Assembly (NCBI GenBank): GCA_013152695.1
Contig: JAADFV010000092.1
Location: 1-30,335, forward strand
Direction of reading: 5' to 3'
From: Chloroflexota bacterium
GTDB lineage: Bacteria; Chloroflexota; Anaerolineae; J102
DNA: 30,335 nucleotides
The position numbers and the translations under genes were made by a program. A model generated the notes under the pieces. The model saw nothing but the letters and a program-made list of their open reading frames with translations, did not search any database and had not been told where the DNA came from. Shown here one piece after another: positions 1 to 8,770 of this stretch. Positions within the stretch are counted from its first letter, which is position 1. Each line of letters opens with the position of its first letter.

Positions 1-857
1 ATGAAGGGCAAAAACAGGGCATTCACCGTGAAGGAAAGGCGTAAGCGTGGCCGTAGTGACGGCGTTGCATATTCGCTGGCACGAAACTCGTGGTGCGTCC
101 AGGGAGCGGCATCCGGCTCCAGGAGCAACCCCAAATTGGCAGAGGGATCGGCCAGCCATGCCTGCACTGCCGTGGTTACATCCCAGCGCTGCCAGTCATC
201 GCTGTTGGCGGCTACCCGTACCCGGTCCAGCGCGGTCGTGTCAAAATCACCGCCGGGCGTGGTCCAAGAGACTCCCGGCCGGGCCGTGACCCAGGTGACG
301 CCCTCTTCCCGACCATCAGCGAACAGGTCCTGGCCATTGCCCTCCACCCAGGCTTGCCTCACCTGATGAACCACAACATCCTGGGCTTCGTCGTCGAAAC
401 CGCCGTCATAACTGCGGATTTCCAGCCAGGCCTCTGTGATCCAGGCAGCAGGTGGCAACCAGCCTTGGAGATCGAAGCGGATGAGGAAGCGAAACTGGTC
501 GGTGTCACCGCTTTCGCCCACTTGAAGATAATCCAAGCCGCCCAGGTTGGCGTAGTTATTGCCGTTCCAGGTAGTGATGATAGCGTCGCTGGTGCCGTCA
601 TAAGAGACCGCAGGAGATACACCGTTCTGAAAAACCAGTGTCTGCAGATTGCTTGCAGGCCAAGCCGTAGCCGAAGCCGCCAAGTCTAGAGGAATCGGGC
701 CCGCTGACAGCAGATTGGTGTTGCCAAAGTGAAGGCGCGAGAAGATTGAAGCGTCGGGGTGAGGAGAATCGTAAGTAGCGGCGAAAGCCAATGGCACCAT
801 CAGGCCAATGCTTGCCAGCAGGAAGATAATTGTGAGAAATGCTCTTTTGTGGATCAC
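1..857 (-). CDS. Exported DNRLRE-domain protein, 3' end outside window
   Basis: This is a partial gene of 285 codons with no internal stop, continuing past position 1. The start is GTG at 857-855, chosen because AAAGGAG lies 5 bases upstream and the first residues form a clear signal peptide (basic VIHKR, then a hydrophobic stretch, with AFA/ATYD cleavage near residue 26). Residues of about 82-275 resemble the DNRLRE family, a beta-sandwich of secreted proteins: a FLIRFDL strand at 124-130, alternating strands with conserved Trp, and WDVTTAVQAWL at 225-235 followed by GLLL. The visible end, NALFLPF, resembles the LPLV-type segment that follows the body of the next surface protein. The role is probably cell-surface binding or structure. 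No catalytic motif is visible. It lies on the same strand 247 bp downstream of the large surface protein, so the two may be co-expressed. Confidence 0.82.
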   Translation of the reverse strand, partial: MIHKRAFLTIIFLLASIGLMVPLAFAATYDSPHPDASIFSRLHFGNTNLLSAGPIPLDLAASATAWPASNLQTLVFQNGVSPAVSYDGTSDAIITTWNGNNYANLGGLDYLQVGESGDTDQFRFLIRFDLQGWLPPAAWITEAWLEIRSYDGGFDDEAQDVVVHQVRQAWVEGNGQDLFADGREEGVTWVTARPGVSWTTPGGDFDTTALDRVRVAANSDDWQRWDVTTAVQAWLADPSANLGLLLEPDAAPWTHHEFRASEYATPSLRPRLRLSFTVNALFLPF

Positions 858-876
858 GACAACTCCTTTCCGGGAG

Positions 877-903
877 TGTGGCGCACCTTGCGCGTGCGCC
901 ACA
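877..903 (-). promoter_or_regulatory. Perfect 10-bp hairpin directly upstream of a ribosome binding site
   Basis: The arms TGTGGCGCAC (877-886) and GTGCGCCACA (894-903) are perfectly complementary around a 7-base loop. On the minus-strand transcript the hairpin ends about 8 bases before the AAAGGAG that serves the GTG at 857. No U-tract follows, so a plain intrinsic terminator is unlikely. An mRNA-stabilising or translation-controlling leader structure is more plausible, but this is inference. Confidence 0.55.
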
Positions 904-954
904 TTCTCCGAGTAGTGTGTCTAAGTACAAACACGTAAGTTGTAAGGGATAAGC

Positions 955-990
955 GAAGAATCTAGCGATTTATTTACCGCTAGACCCTTC
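955..990 (-). promoter_or_regulatory. 13-bp stem-loop between the two surface-protein genes
   Basis: On the minus-strand RNA, the arm GAAGGGTCTAGCG pairs with CGCTAGATTCTTC over 13 bp with two G-U wobbles and a 10-base loop. Read on the plus strand, the same two positions become A-C mismatches, so the structure fits minus-strand RNA. It lies about 115 bases after the stop of the large surface-protein gene. It could reduce read-through or protect a 3' end. A poly-U tail is lacking, so the terminator call is tentative. Confidence 0.5.
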
Positions 991-1104
991 ACTAGCGTTT
1001 CCTGTTCCTGTCAGTTGTGCATTCGACCCGTTCAGGGTGACACATTGTGTTTTCGAATCCAACTAAACTTCTGTGTTTGCACTTAGTATCGTGCAAGGGC
1101 GAGT

Positions 1105-4100
1105 TTAGGGTGCCGACGTCAACTGGATGTCATCGTACATGGCTGTCGCCTGGAAAAGGATGGCACCGACATAGCCATCACGATAGGTCGAATCGTTTAC
1201 AGTCAGACGTTTGACGCCATCGAGATAGGCTTCGATATGTCCTCCCCGGGCCACGATCTTGATGCGATAGTTGTGGTTGAGCTGTACGGTCATCGGGTAA
1301 GTGGCCAGAACCTGGTAAGGCGGCCGTTTGCTAAGTTTGAAAACACCATCCTTGGCATCGAGAATGGCATCGTACGAAGCTGTGCCATCCTTATTGGAGC
1401 GAAAACTCAGCCCCACAGCATTGCCCGAGTTGAGTCGGACTGTTCCCATGTAGGTGAAATCATCCCCCATCCAATCGACGATATTCCAGGCATTACCACT
1501 GCTGAATTCTCCTTGCATGAAGACACCGGGGTTGATCCAGGTACCGCCATTGGCGTGCCAGCCAGCGAGGTCACCATCATTGAAGTTATCAGTGATGTCG
1601 AGGGGATGGACACGCAACACCAGGGGCAGGTAGAGAGGTAGACAGCAAGCTTCCGATGTGGGAGTGATGGTTGGCGTTACTCGTGGCGTGGGAGTAGCCG
1701 TAGGCGTGATTCGCGGTGTGGGACTAGAAGTGGGCGTAACCCGTGGGGTGGGCGTAGGAGTGGGGGTAACTTCTGCGGCCGGTAGGTAATAGTCCTCGGT
1801 TTCTCCAAATTCATAACCCGCAACAGGGCCGCTGCCATCTCGATGATATACGGGTTGTTCGGAAAGGGTGAGCCTCACCCACAAAGGAGCGTTAAAGTCT
1901 GGGCTCCAGGGTAGGAAGGCAGGAGTCGTGAAAGTGTAGGTGCCGGGCGGATGGTAAGCAATCGGCATGTTCTGTACGGCCCATTCTTTGGCCAGGGCCT
2001 TACCACAATCGAGCATTTCGCCCCATTGACCATTCCGGTTCCAGTCGAACCAGGCATTGAGGAAGTAAGCGGTCTGGGGGCCGCCCGGCGGGAAAGTTAC
2101 CTGGAAAGTGAAGGTTGTGGGCTGGCATCGTGGCAGAGCCAGGGGTAGTTGCAGACCATCATCTGCACCATCACGATTAGGAATATCGCCGGGAGGATCG
2201 ATATTGGTGACGCCATCTACATCGGGAAGAAGATCGGCATTACGCTCGACCGTGACGGCTTTCCCCAGCCAGGCTCCTTCCTGCGCCCGGCGATGAAGGG
2301 GGCCGAAAGCACCGATAGCTGGCTCGTAAACAGTGGGGTAGTTGGCACCAATGACGGGAGGTCCGCCCGCAGGATAAGCGCTCATGCCCACGCCAGCATG
2401 GTTGATCTCGCAAGGAGCATCACCGAGGTCGGCGCGGGGTTCTTCCTGTTCTCGAATGAAGACCGGGGTCTCATCTTGAGCAGCAGCATGCTGTCCACCA
2501 TCATCAGTGGCAAATGCTTCCACGCGGTTGATGGTAGGGGCACAAGCAGCGCCTGCGCGGGCGATAAATTTTACACCCGGCCACACTTGCTGAATCCCGC
2601 CCGGTGGCATGCCTCCACCCCATACGGCGATGTAGTTCGTCCAATCGAGTTGGCCATCGTCTGTCGGGTCGTCGGGATCAAGAGACCAGCCCGTAGGAGT
2701 GAATTGCAGGCAGTTTGTGTCATAAAGATCCATCAATGCCACTTGAGTAAGTGTGGTGGTACCGGTATTGGTGATAATGAAGGAGAACTGGACACTCTCA
2801 CCCGGGGCAGCCACACCTCCTCCAGGCACCATCAGAATTTTACTGATAGCGATAGCCGGCCCGGTTTCCCTGTTGATACCGACGCGGGCACAACGCGGAG
2901 GTGTCTCGACCAACGGCCCTTCCTCATGACGGTAAGCAGCCCAAATACAGTTTCGCGTCATCAAGCCGGGAGGTGTAGGTTGCTTGGCGCGGAAGCGAAT
3001 AGGGAAACTGACGGCCGAGTTCGGCATGATGGGAGAGCCAATTTGAGCTATGATGTTGTTCCAATCCAGTTGGCCGTCATCGCTGGGATCATCGGGAGGA
3101 AGACCTGCCCATTGGAAGGAGAGAAAAGCCGTATCATAACGGTCCTGCAAATAAAGACTCGTTATGGGGAAATTACCGGTATTCATCATCTTCAGTTCGA
3201 ATTCAACCGTCTGGCCAACTGCAGTAATGCCCCCGGCCGGTGAGATGAGAATTTTATCGATCACCAGATCGATGCCAGCAGGGATAATGTCGACACTATC
3301 ACAGCTTTTATCGTGGAGATCGTACTCATCGAGGGTCACTTCGGCGCAGTTGTGCCCCCATCCTGCTCGTTTCGCTCGCAGGCGCACGATTACCGTGAAG
3401 TGATCGCCTGATGCCAGGGCATGATTAAAACCATAAGGTGCCGCGCCTGTGAGGTCCGACCAGCGGAGAATACCTTGGCCGGGGAGGGTCAGGATTTGAT
3501 CGGGAAGGGGATAGGCGCTGACATAATCCAGAAGATCGCTATTGAAGGTATCATCGAGAGGAATAGGAGCCAGGGGGCGATCGCCGATGTTGAAGATGTC
3601 TATGGCAAAGGTAACGATATCGCCTGGAGCCGCAGTGCCAGAGGGGGGATCGATGAGACGTTTGCGTATGGTAAGGGCAGGTCGATCGCAAGGACCAACG
3701 ATAGTTTCGAGATGAGCGTAATTATTGTAGTGATTAGGGTCGGGTGTGTCACTGCCCACCTCTGCTAGGTTACCGACCTTCCCACACACATCAGGGTCGA
3801 CATCAACCTTCATCCAAGTGGTATTGCCGGATGCAGAGGGGGAGAGATCACCCAGATCGCAACGAACAACCTCATAGGGTGGAGCATTTTTCACGACGGT
3901 GCAGGCACTAGAAGCGCTATTGAAGCTCAGACCCGCCGGCAAAGTATCGGTGATAACAACATTATGGGCAACGTCTGGGCCATTTTGCCGAACATTTAGC
4001 TCATATTGGATTGTGCTCCCCGGTGCCACGGGTTCCGAAGCAGGGTTACCCAGAATCTTTTTAATGGAGAGATCTGCTTCACCGGGACCGCCAGGGGTTG

Positions 4101-4920
4101 AGGTCGGGCGCAGGGTAGGGGTGGGAGTGGAAGTAGGTGTATTGGTGGCGGCGGCCGAAGAGGTTGGAGTTGGCGTGGCGGTAGGGGTATCAGTGGCTGC
4201 CGCAACGGAGGTAGGTGTTGGTGTGGCAGTAGGAGTATCGGTGGCTACCGCCACAGAGGTAGGTGTTGGCGTAGCGGTAGGGGTATCGGTGGCTGCCACA
4301 ACGGAGGTAGGTGTTGGCGTAGCGGTGGGAGTATCGGTGGCTGCCGGAGTTGAAGTGGGCGTGGCCGTGGGTGTGTTGGTGGCTAAGGGTGTTTCAGTAG
4401 GCGTAGGTGTGGCCGTGGGAATTTCAGTGGGTGTGGGCGTATTCGTTGGGGCACCTTCATCCCAGAATTTATTGCCGGTCAGAGTTTTCCCATCCAGGGG
4501 ATTGGTGTACTCGATCCAATTGGCCGTGATTGCCGAACCACCTACAGTGGTAGCCCCATTCGATGTGTAACCGGGAAGATCAGTTTCGATGATATTGTAG
4601 TACTCACATATTTCGTGCACCTCTAAACCGTACCAACCACTAACATCAGTAAGGATACTGCGCAAAAAAGTGCCTTGATCGTTAGCATTGTTCGAGCAGT
4701 ATAGACTGACGGTCACGCCTTCGATAGGGGTACTGTTAGGAGGTTCAACTCCCGTAGCCCCCTCATAAACTCTTCCCTCAAGAGTATAGACCTGAAGAGG
4801 GGCCGCAGCCAGAATATGAGCCTGAGAAGGACTGGCGGTGGCACCCAATCCTACCAGCAAGCCAATCGCCAGCACAACAAGCATGCTAACAGACCATAAG
4901 GAATGACGAAAATGCTTCAT
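1105..4920 (-). CDS. 1271-residue modular secreted adhesin-like protein
   Basis: GGGAGG sits 7 bases before the ATG. The order is: signal peptide (residues 1-34); a carboxypeptidase-regulatory/SdrD-B-like beta domain (44-155) opening with LEGRVYEG; a Thr-Pro linker (157-277) with 16-residue repeats; four DUF11/CARDB-like beta-sandwich repeats starting near 282, 414, 549 and 687; a GEVED-type domain (about 830-1047) that begins DLGDAP, contains FDWNRNGQW and ends TEDYYLP; a second Thr-Pro linker (1050-1089); the hydrophobic [11 protein letters not shown]; and a C-terminal concanavalin/LamG-like domain (1110-1268). DUF11 repeats 3 and 4 share an acidic DDPxDDGQLDW loop that could bind calcium. 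No LPXTG signal or C-terminal anchor helix is visible, so the attachment mode is unknown. It lies downstream of the pilus operon on the same strand. Adhesion or surface-layer function is inferred from architecture only. Confidence 0.85.
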   Translation of the reverse strand: MKHFRHSLWSVSMLVVLAIGLLVGLGATASPSQAHILAAAPLQVYTLEGRVYEGATGVEPPNSTPIEGVTVSLYCSNNANDQGTFLRSILTDVSGWYGLEVHEICEYYNIIETDLPGYTSNGATTVGGSAITANWIEYTNPLDGKTLTGNKFWDEGAPTNTPTPTEIPTATPTPTETPLATNTPTATPTSTPAATDTPTATPTPTSVVAATDTPTATPTPTSVAVATDTPTATPTPTSVAAATDTPTATPTPTSSAAATNTPTSTPTPTLRPTSTPGGPGEADLSIKKILGNPASEPVAPGSTIQYELNVRQNGPDVAHNVVITDTLPAGLSFNSASSACTVVKNAPPYEVVRCDLGDLSPSASGNTTWMKVDVDPDVCGKVGNLAEVGSDTPDPNHYNNYAHLETIVGPCDRPALTIRKRLIDPPSGTAAPGDIVTFAIDIFNIGDRPLAPIPLDDTFNSDLLDYVSAYPLPDQILTLPGQGILRWSDLTGAAPYGFNHALASGDHFTVIVRLRAKRAGWGHNCAEVTLDEYDLHDKSCDSVDIIPAGIDLVIDKILISPAGGITAVGQTVEFELKMMNTGNFPITSLYLQDRYDTAFLSFQWAGLPPDDPSDDGQLDWNNIIAQIGSPIMPNSAVSFPIRFRAKQPTPPGLMTRNCIWAAYRHEEGPLVETPPRCARVGINRETGPAIAISKILMVPGGGVAAPGESVQFSFIITNTGTTTLTQVALMDLYDTNCLQFTPTGWSLDPDDPTDDGQLDWTNYIAVWGGGMPPGGIQQVWPGVKFIARAGAACAPTINRVEAFATDDGGQHAAAQDETPVFIREQEEPRADLGDAPCEINHAGVGMSAYPAGGPPVIGANYPTVYEPAIGAFGPLHRRAQEGAWLGKAVTVERNADLLPDVDGVTNIDPPGDIPNRDGADDGLQLPLALPRCQPTTFTFQVTFPPGGPQTAYFLNAWFDWNRNGQWGEMLDCGKALAKEWAVQNMPIAYHPPGTYTFTTPAFLPWSPDFNAPLWVRLTLSEQPVYHRDGSGPVAGYEFGETEDYYLPAAEVTPTPTPTPRVTPTSSPTPRITPTATPTPRVTPTITPTSEACCLPLYLPLVLRVHPLDITDNFNDGDLAGWHANGGTWINPGVFMQGEFSSGNAWNIVDWMGDDFTYMGTVRLNSGNAVGLSFRSNKDGTASYDAILDAKDGVFKLSKRPPYQVLATYPMTVQLNHNYRIKIVARGGHIEAYLDGVKRLTVNDSTYRDGYVGAILFQATAMYDDIQLTSAP
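4140..4345 (-). repeat. 48-bp coding minisatellite in Thr-Pro linker
   Basis: About four imperfect copies of a 48-bp unit encode the 16-residue block [16 protein letters not shown]. Copies differ mainly at the last few codons (VVA, VAV, VAA, SAA) and at synonymous sites. The unit length is a multiple of three, so copy-number change alters linker length without a frameshift. Confidence 0.85.
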
Positions 4921-5183
4921 TTAATTTCCTCCCATGATTCGCTAACTATTGAAAATATGGCAATGTTAATCGGAAAAAACGAGGTTTCTCAAAATAGGCG
5001 GCGTGATACTCTTACTCGAGGATATTCCTATTTTGCCCAGGCAGAGTTTAGCACAGGCATGGCTACAAAGTGGCTACATGGAGCATTCCCCTGCCTGTTT
5101 GCATCTTTATTTGATATCCAGTACTGCACCCCCTTTTCTGTCAAGTCATGAAAAAATTAAGACAGCCCACCGAATCGAATTCT

Positions 5184-5222
5184 GGGCTCATGGGCGTACC
5201 GCCGCTCGGCGGCCATGGGCCC
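5184..5222. repeat. Long GC-rich inverted repeat with nested inner stem
   Basis: The outer arms GGGCTCATGG (5184-5193) and CCATGGGCCC (5213-5222) pair over 10 bp with one wobble on the plus-strand RNA. A perfect inner stem CCGCCG/CGGCGG (5199-5212) has a two-base tip. A five-base bulge, GCGTA, separates the stems. No U-tract follows directly on either strand. It could be a REP-like element or a cruciform-prone site. It matches no named element that I recognise. Confidence 0.55.
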
Positions 5223-5243
5223 TATAGCCCACGATTTTAATGA

Positions 5244-5273
5244 GCGGCAACCTACACGGCAGTAGGCTGCCGC
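5244..5273 (-). terminator. Possible terminator-like hairpin after the Tad operon
   Basis: On the minus-strand RNA, GCGGCAGCCTAC pairs with GTAGGTTGCCGC over 12 bp with one G-U wobble and a 6-base loop. The plus-strand reading has a mismatch there, which favours a minus-strand role. It lies about 155 bases past the cpaF stop. Only a weak, interrupted U-run follows, so it may be a processing or stabilising structure and not an intrinsic terminator. Confidence 0.4.
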
Positions 5274-5323
5274 AGTATCGGGTGGATTCGTCATCCGGCG
5301 ACTCTAATGCCGCTGATTGTCAG

Positions 5324-5370
5324 GATAACGCTGATGAGAAAGATGGAAATCTGCGGACATCAGCGCTATC
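5324..5370 (-). repeat. 13-bp imperfect inverted repeat, possible relic of a dispersed intergenic repeat
   Basis: On the minus-strand RNA, GATAGCGCTGATG pairs with CATCAGCGTTATC (13 bp, one G-U wobble) around a 21-base loop. The words CATCAGCG, TATCTGCG and ATCTGCGGA recur in and around it. They resemble intergenic repeat families that I recall from bacterial genomes, but membership cannot be shown from one window. It is the first structure reached after the cpaF stop. Confidence 0.45.
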
Positions 5371-5428
5371 TGCGTCCTACTTTCATCCTGATGGGCGTGC
5401 GCAAAGTGCACTGTTGGTCTGCTGCTTG

Positions 5429-6868
5429 CTAATTAAGCCGCAAGCCAAAGACCTCGGGAGGAAGAGACATGCCAGCAGTTTCGATTTTTGTGATGAGGTT
5501 GGGACGAATTCCGGTTGGCTCGAGTCTTCCCAGTACTTTGCCATCTTCGGCGAAACCTTCTTGCTTGAACACAAAGATATCCTGCATGACAATCGTTTCG
5601 CCTTCCATACCCAAAATTTCCGAGATGGCGACAATCTTACGGGTACCATCCCGCATACGTGAAATATGGATGATCATGTCGACGGCGGAGGCGATTTGCT
5701 GGCGGATGGCTCGCATAGTGAGAGGCATTCCAGCCATCATGACCATGGTCTCGATACGGGCAAGGGTGTCACGGGGGCTATTCGAGTGAATGGTTGTGAT
5801 GGAACCATCATGGCCAGTATTCATGGCCTGCAGCATGTACAGCGCCTCTGGCCCACGACATTCACCTACAACGATACGGTCTGGCCGCATACGTAAACTG
5901 TTGACGAATAATTCGCGAATGCCGATGGCGCCCTTGCCTTCCACGTTGGGGGGTCTCGATTCCAGTCGAACGACGTGAGGCTGTCGTAAACGCAATTCGG
6001 CCGCGTCCTCGATGGTGATGATGCGTTCGTTCTCGGGGATGTAGGACGAAATCACACCCAGGGTGGTGGTTTTACCTGAACCCGTACCACCACTGACGAT
6101 AATGTTGAGACGGGCACGCACGGCCGCTTCCAAGAATTGTGCCGCCTCAGAAGTGAGGGTGCCAAAACGGATAAGATCTGCGATGGAGAGGGGGTCTTTC
6201 TTAAATTTCCGGATGGTCAGGGTGGGACCTACCAACGAAAGAGGTGGAATAATTGCGTTGACGCGTGAACCATCGGGGAGACGGGCGTCGACCATGGGAG
6301 AGGCCTGATCGATGCGACGCCCGAGGGGAGTGACAATGCGCTCGATAATGCGCAGAACATGATCGTCGTCCTTGAATTTGACCTCGGTCAGGTACAAGCG
6401 GCCATCTTTCTCGATGTAAACCTTGCTGGGACCGTTAACCATGATCTCGGAGATATCATCGCGATCCAACAGGGGCTGAATGGGGCCATAGCCGACGGTA
6501 TCGGCGATGACTTGATCGAGCATGTGCTCCCGCTCAGAACGCCCCACAATCAAATCCATCGAGGATACAGCCTCGTCGAGGATGGGAGCAATGTGCATAC
6601 GCAAGTCATCGAGGTTACTGACATCGAGCGAAGTCAGTGCGTCGTTGGCCAGCGAGGTCTGCACAGTCTCGAGCAGATGGTCGAATTCGGGAGTGACTGC
6701 ATAGCCCCCAATATCCGTGGTGGGAATATCGGGCATAGGTAGTCCTTGCTCGATGGAAACATCGGGCCGGGTCGCCGCTGTCGTCTTTTTATCTGCCGGT
6801 TTTGCTGCCTTTTCTGGCAGTTTTTCGGCTCCTAATCTCCAGGTTTCACGTTTACGGAAAAGTGACAT
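5429..6868 (-). CDS. cpaF: Tad pilus assembly ATPase CpaF/TadA
   Basis: This is the cytoplasmic hexameric ATPase that powers Flp pilus assembly, 479 residues, normal for the family. A GGAGG stands 7 bases before the ATG. The N-terminal 50 residues are a charged, Pro-rich tail. The N-domain covers about 65-235, with [15 protein letters not shown] near 142-156. Walker A is GGTGSGKT (260-267). An acidic region, [10 protein letters not shown], is near 285-294. Walker B-like RIVVGECRG is at 331-339, and the His-box region [19 protein letters not shown] is at 357-375. It is the last gene of the operon, 30 bp after the TPR/propeller gene. In many Tad operons cpaF comes before tadB and tadC, so this placement is less usual. 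Confidence 0.96.
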   Translation of the reverse strand: MSLFRKRETWRLGAEKLPEKAAKPADKKTTAATRPDVSIEQGLPMPDIPTTDIGGYAVTPEFDHLLETVQTSLANDALTSLDVSNLDDLRMHIAPILDEAVSSMDLIVGRSEREHMLDQVIADTVGYGPIQPLLDRDDISEIMVNGPSKVYIEKDGRLYLTEVKFKDDDHVLRIIERIVTPLGRRIDQASPMVDARLPDGSRVNAIIPPLSLVGPTLTIRKFKKDPLSIADLIRFGTLTSEAAQFLEAAVRARLNIIVSGGTGSGKTTTLGVISSYIPENERIITIEDAAELRLRQPHVVRLESRPPNVEGKGAIGIRELFVNSLRMRPDRIVVGECRGPEALYMLQAMNTGHDGSITTIHSNSPRDTLARIETMVMMAGMPLTMRAIRQQIASAVDMIIHISRMRDGTRKIVAISEILGMEGETIVMQDIFVFKQEGFAEDGKVLGRLEPTGIRPNLITKIETAGMSLPPEVFGLRLN

Positions 6869-6898
6869 CCAAGTACCTCCTAACTGATAGGTTAGGTG

Positions 6899-8752
6899 TT
6901 ATTTGATCCAGACCGGATCGTGGTCGTTGTAATCATTGTTAGAAATGTTTTGTTGACCTGAGCCATCGAGATTCATGATCCATATCTGCAAACGTCCAGT
7001 TTCACGATTGGACATGAAGGCAATGTATTGGCTATCAGGCGACCAGGTAGGATGTTTATCCCATTCCCAGTCGTTGAAGGTGAGCTGAGTCTTGTCACTT
7101 CCATCGGAACGCATGAGCCAAATCTCATCGTTACCGGTTTTATTCGAGACAAAGGCAATCCACTGGTTGTCCGGTGACCATACCGGATCATATTCCATGC
7201 TCCCCCAGTCTGTGTAGCGGAAGCGGCGCTCCCAGGTCTCGGGAAGGTCGTTGCGGAAAATGAAGATGTCGGTGTCTTGGCGGTCGGGACCGGCGACTTC
7301 GGCATAAACGTGGGTGGTACCATCAGGAGACCACTGTTCGCGCTCGTGTATTTCATCGTAGACGGCTCTATCCTCGTCGTTGAGACGACGAACACCTCGA
7401 CCATCAGGCCGCATGACGAAGAGTCCTTCGTCGCCGTCGCGATCGCTGATAAAGGCAATCCAGCCCTTATACCAGGTGATAGGTGCCGGTGTAGGTGTGG
7501 GTTGTATCGGCGTAGGGGTGGGAGGAGCCGGTGTGGGTGTTGGCGTAGGGGTGGGCGTGGGTGTGGGGGGAATGCCGGCCATCGAGACTTCGAGGCGTAA
7601 TTCAGCCTCGGTCGTGTTCTCCAAGGGCAGATTGACAGCTTTGGCATAGTAATCGGTCGCCTTCATGGTCTCGCCTTCACTCATGGCGATATCACCCAGA
7701 CCAAGATAGGCCTTGTACAGGTCCTGGGTGACATGATCAGCGAGGATGTCGTAAGGCTGCTGCATGATCTGCTCGAGAAGAGGGGCTGCGGTAGCATAAT
7801 CTTGCTGCTGGAGTGCCTCGAATGCCTGCTTGTACAGGGTAAGGAGGGCGGCTTGTTCTAAAACGGTGCGGTTATCCGGATCGAGACGAATCTCTTTACG
7901 CAGGGTGTTGAGTGCTTCTTCAATGAGATCGAGGGTTAGAGTCTTCTTGGCTAAAAGGTAACGAGCATACTGCTGATAGGCTTCCATCAGATGTTCTTTG
8001 ACATTACCGGCATGAAATGTCGCATCAATGGACATCATCTCTTCATAGGCGGCAATGGCATCGGTCCACTGCTGCCTTTCGTATGCCATTTCTGCCGTGT
8101 AAAACAGGGTTTGTTTTTTAGTCTGCAGACTGACACTGGGCAAGATCGCGGCCACATCTTTGAAATGCGGGTCTTTCTCCTTAATTTCTAACAGTAATTG
8201 TTGTGCTCGTGTATAATTCAAGTTGTCTATGGCTTTGAGTGCTTCTTCATACTTTGTGTTCAACTCGATTTTTTCTTGTGCCTGAGCGATGGCTGCCTTT
8301 GCTTCCGCGTTTTCGGGTTCTAGCTCCAGGACCTGCTCGTAAGTCATGAGCGCATCTTCATATTGTCCATCCGCAAAAGCCTGATCACCAGCGATCATCA
8401 GCTGCTGTACCGTCATCGCTTCGGCTTGTACTTCTTGGGTTGGCTTGAGAAGGTTCGTGTTAATCGTGAGGACTTCATAAATGAGAAGGCCAATGACAAA
8501 AACTCCTACCACCCAGCGCAATACCCGTGTACCATTGATATTAGGTAAGCGCGCTGTAAGTTTACTGGTCCAGTAAGAGCTCAGTCGAGATTTGCATTGC
8601 ACGTCGAAAGCAACCGTAGCCAAATCAGGATCGTTGGGATAATCCTGTTTCAGGTCTTCGAGCAGGGTTTGAGCCTCACTCCAATCTCCACGCTGCAAAG
8701 CATGTAACAGTTCTTCATATCGGGCGTCGTTCATAGCTTGGTGTTCAGACAT
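6899..8752 (-). CDS. TPR membrane protein with TolB-like propeller, in the Tad operon
   Basis: 617 residues. The ATG at 8752-8750 is preferred because GAGGAG stands 10 bases upstream; an earlier in-frame ATG lies only a base or so from the same site. A short N-terminal helical repeat (residues 8-55) is followed by one membrane helix (about 77-97, VLRWVVGVFVIGLLIYEVL). Several TPR-like helix pairs follow (about 110-390). Then come a Pro-Thr linker (about 393-424) and a C-terminal PD40/TolB-type partial propeller (about 430-617) with repeated blocks such as IAFISDRDG, WSPDNQWIAFVSN and WSPDSQYIAFMSN. The predicted topology is N-terminus in, TPR and propeller outside. It holds the place where Tad loci often carry a TPR protein (TadD), so a scaffold role in pilus assembly is inferred. 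The propeller is an unusual addition. Confidence 0.85.
   Translation of the reverse strand: MSEHQAMNDARYEELLHALQRGDWSEAQTLLEDLKQDYPNDPDLATVAFDVQCKSRLSSYWTSKLTARLPNINGTRVLRWVVGVFVIGLLIYEVLTINTNLLKPTQEVQAEAMTVQQLMIAGDQAFADGQYEDALMTYEQVLELEPENAEAKAAIAQAQEKIELNTKYEEALKAIDNLNYTRAQQLLLEIKEKDPHFKDVAAILPSVSLQTKKQTLFYTAEMAYERQQWTDAIAAYEEMMSIDATFHAGNVKEHLMEAYQQYARYLLAKKTLTLDLIEEALNTLRKEIRLDPDNRTVLEQAALLTLYKQAFEALQQQDYATAAPLLEQIMQQPYDILADHVTQDLYKAYLGLGDIAMSEGETMKATDYYAKAVNLPLENTTEAELRLEVSMAGIPPTPTPTPTPTPTPAPPTPTPIQPTPTPAPITWYKGWIAFISDRDGDEGLFVMRPDGRGVRRLNDEDRAVYDEIHEREQWSPDGTTHVYAEVAGPDRQDTDIFIFRNDLPETWERRFRYTDWGSMEYDPVWSPDNQWIAFVSNKTGNDEIWLMRSDGSDKTQLTFNDWEWDKHPTWSPDSQYIAFMSNRETGRLQIWIMNLDGSGQQNISNNDYNDHDPVWIK
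7481..7570 (-). repeat. Pro-Thr linker repeat in the TPR/propeller gene
   Basis: A run of Thr-Pro dipeptides separates the TPR region from the propeller. The plus strand is correspondingly rich in GGTGTGGG-type words. It works as a spacer, as in the exported protein upstream of 4920. Confidence 0.85.
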
Positions 8753-8770
8753 CGTTCTCATTCTCCTCAA

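Larger units (their letters stand above)
4921..5428. other. 508-bp noncoding gap between cpaF and the surface-protein gene
   Basis: No credible gene is present on either strand. The right part (5184-5370) holds three inverted repeats, listed separately. The left part is the leader of the surface-protein gene and contains a direct repeat of TGTAGCCA (minus strand, about 5070-5095) and AT-rich stretches. On the minus strand a perfect TTGACA occurs at 5144-5139, but no convincing -10 element lies at the right distance, so no promoter is called. Confidence 0.7.

Noticed and set aside
1..689. Overlapping plus-strand open frames at the left edge
   Set aside because: They are antisense to the DNRLRE protein, whose GTG start, signal peptide and domain pattern make it the real gene.
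2149..3243. Long open frame on the plus strand (364 codons)
   Set aside because: It is antisense to the DUF11 repeats of the surface-protein gene, has no family features and no ribosome site.
4140..4345. Regularly spaced repeats, possible CRISPR array
   Set aside because: The repeats are directly adjacent 48-bp units in frame within a Thr-Pro coding linker, with no spacers.
3899..4570. Val/Gly-repeat protein on the plus strand
   Set aside because: It is the mirror reading of the Thr-Pro codons of the real gene. Repeats of this type always give such shadows.
5139..5144. Perfect TTGACA box on the minus strand upstream of the surface-protein gene
   Set aside because: No acceptable -10 element lies 16-18 bp away. 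It was not called as a promoter.
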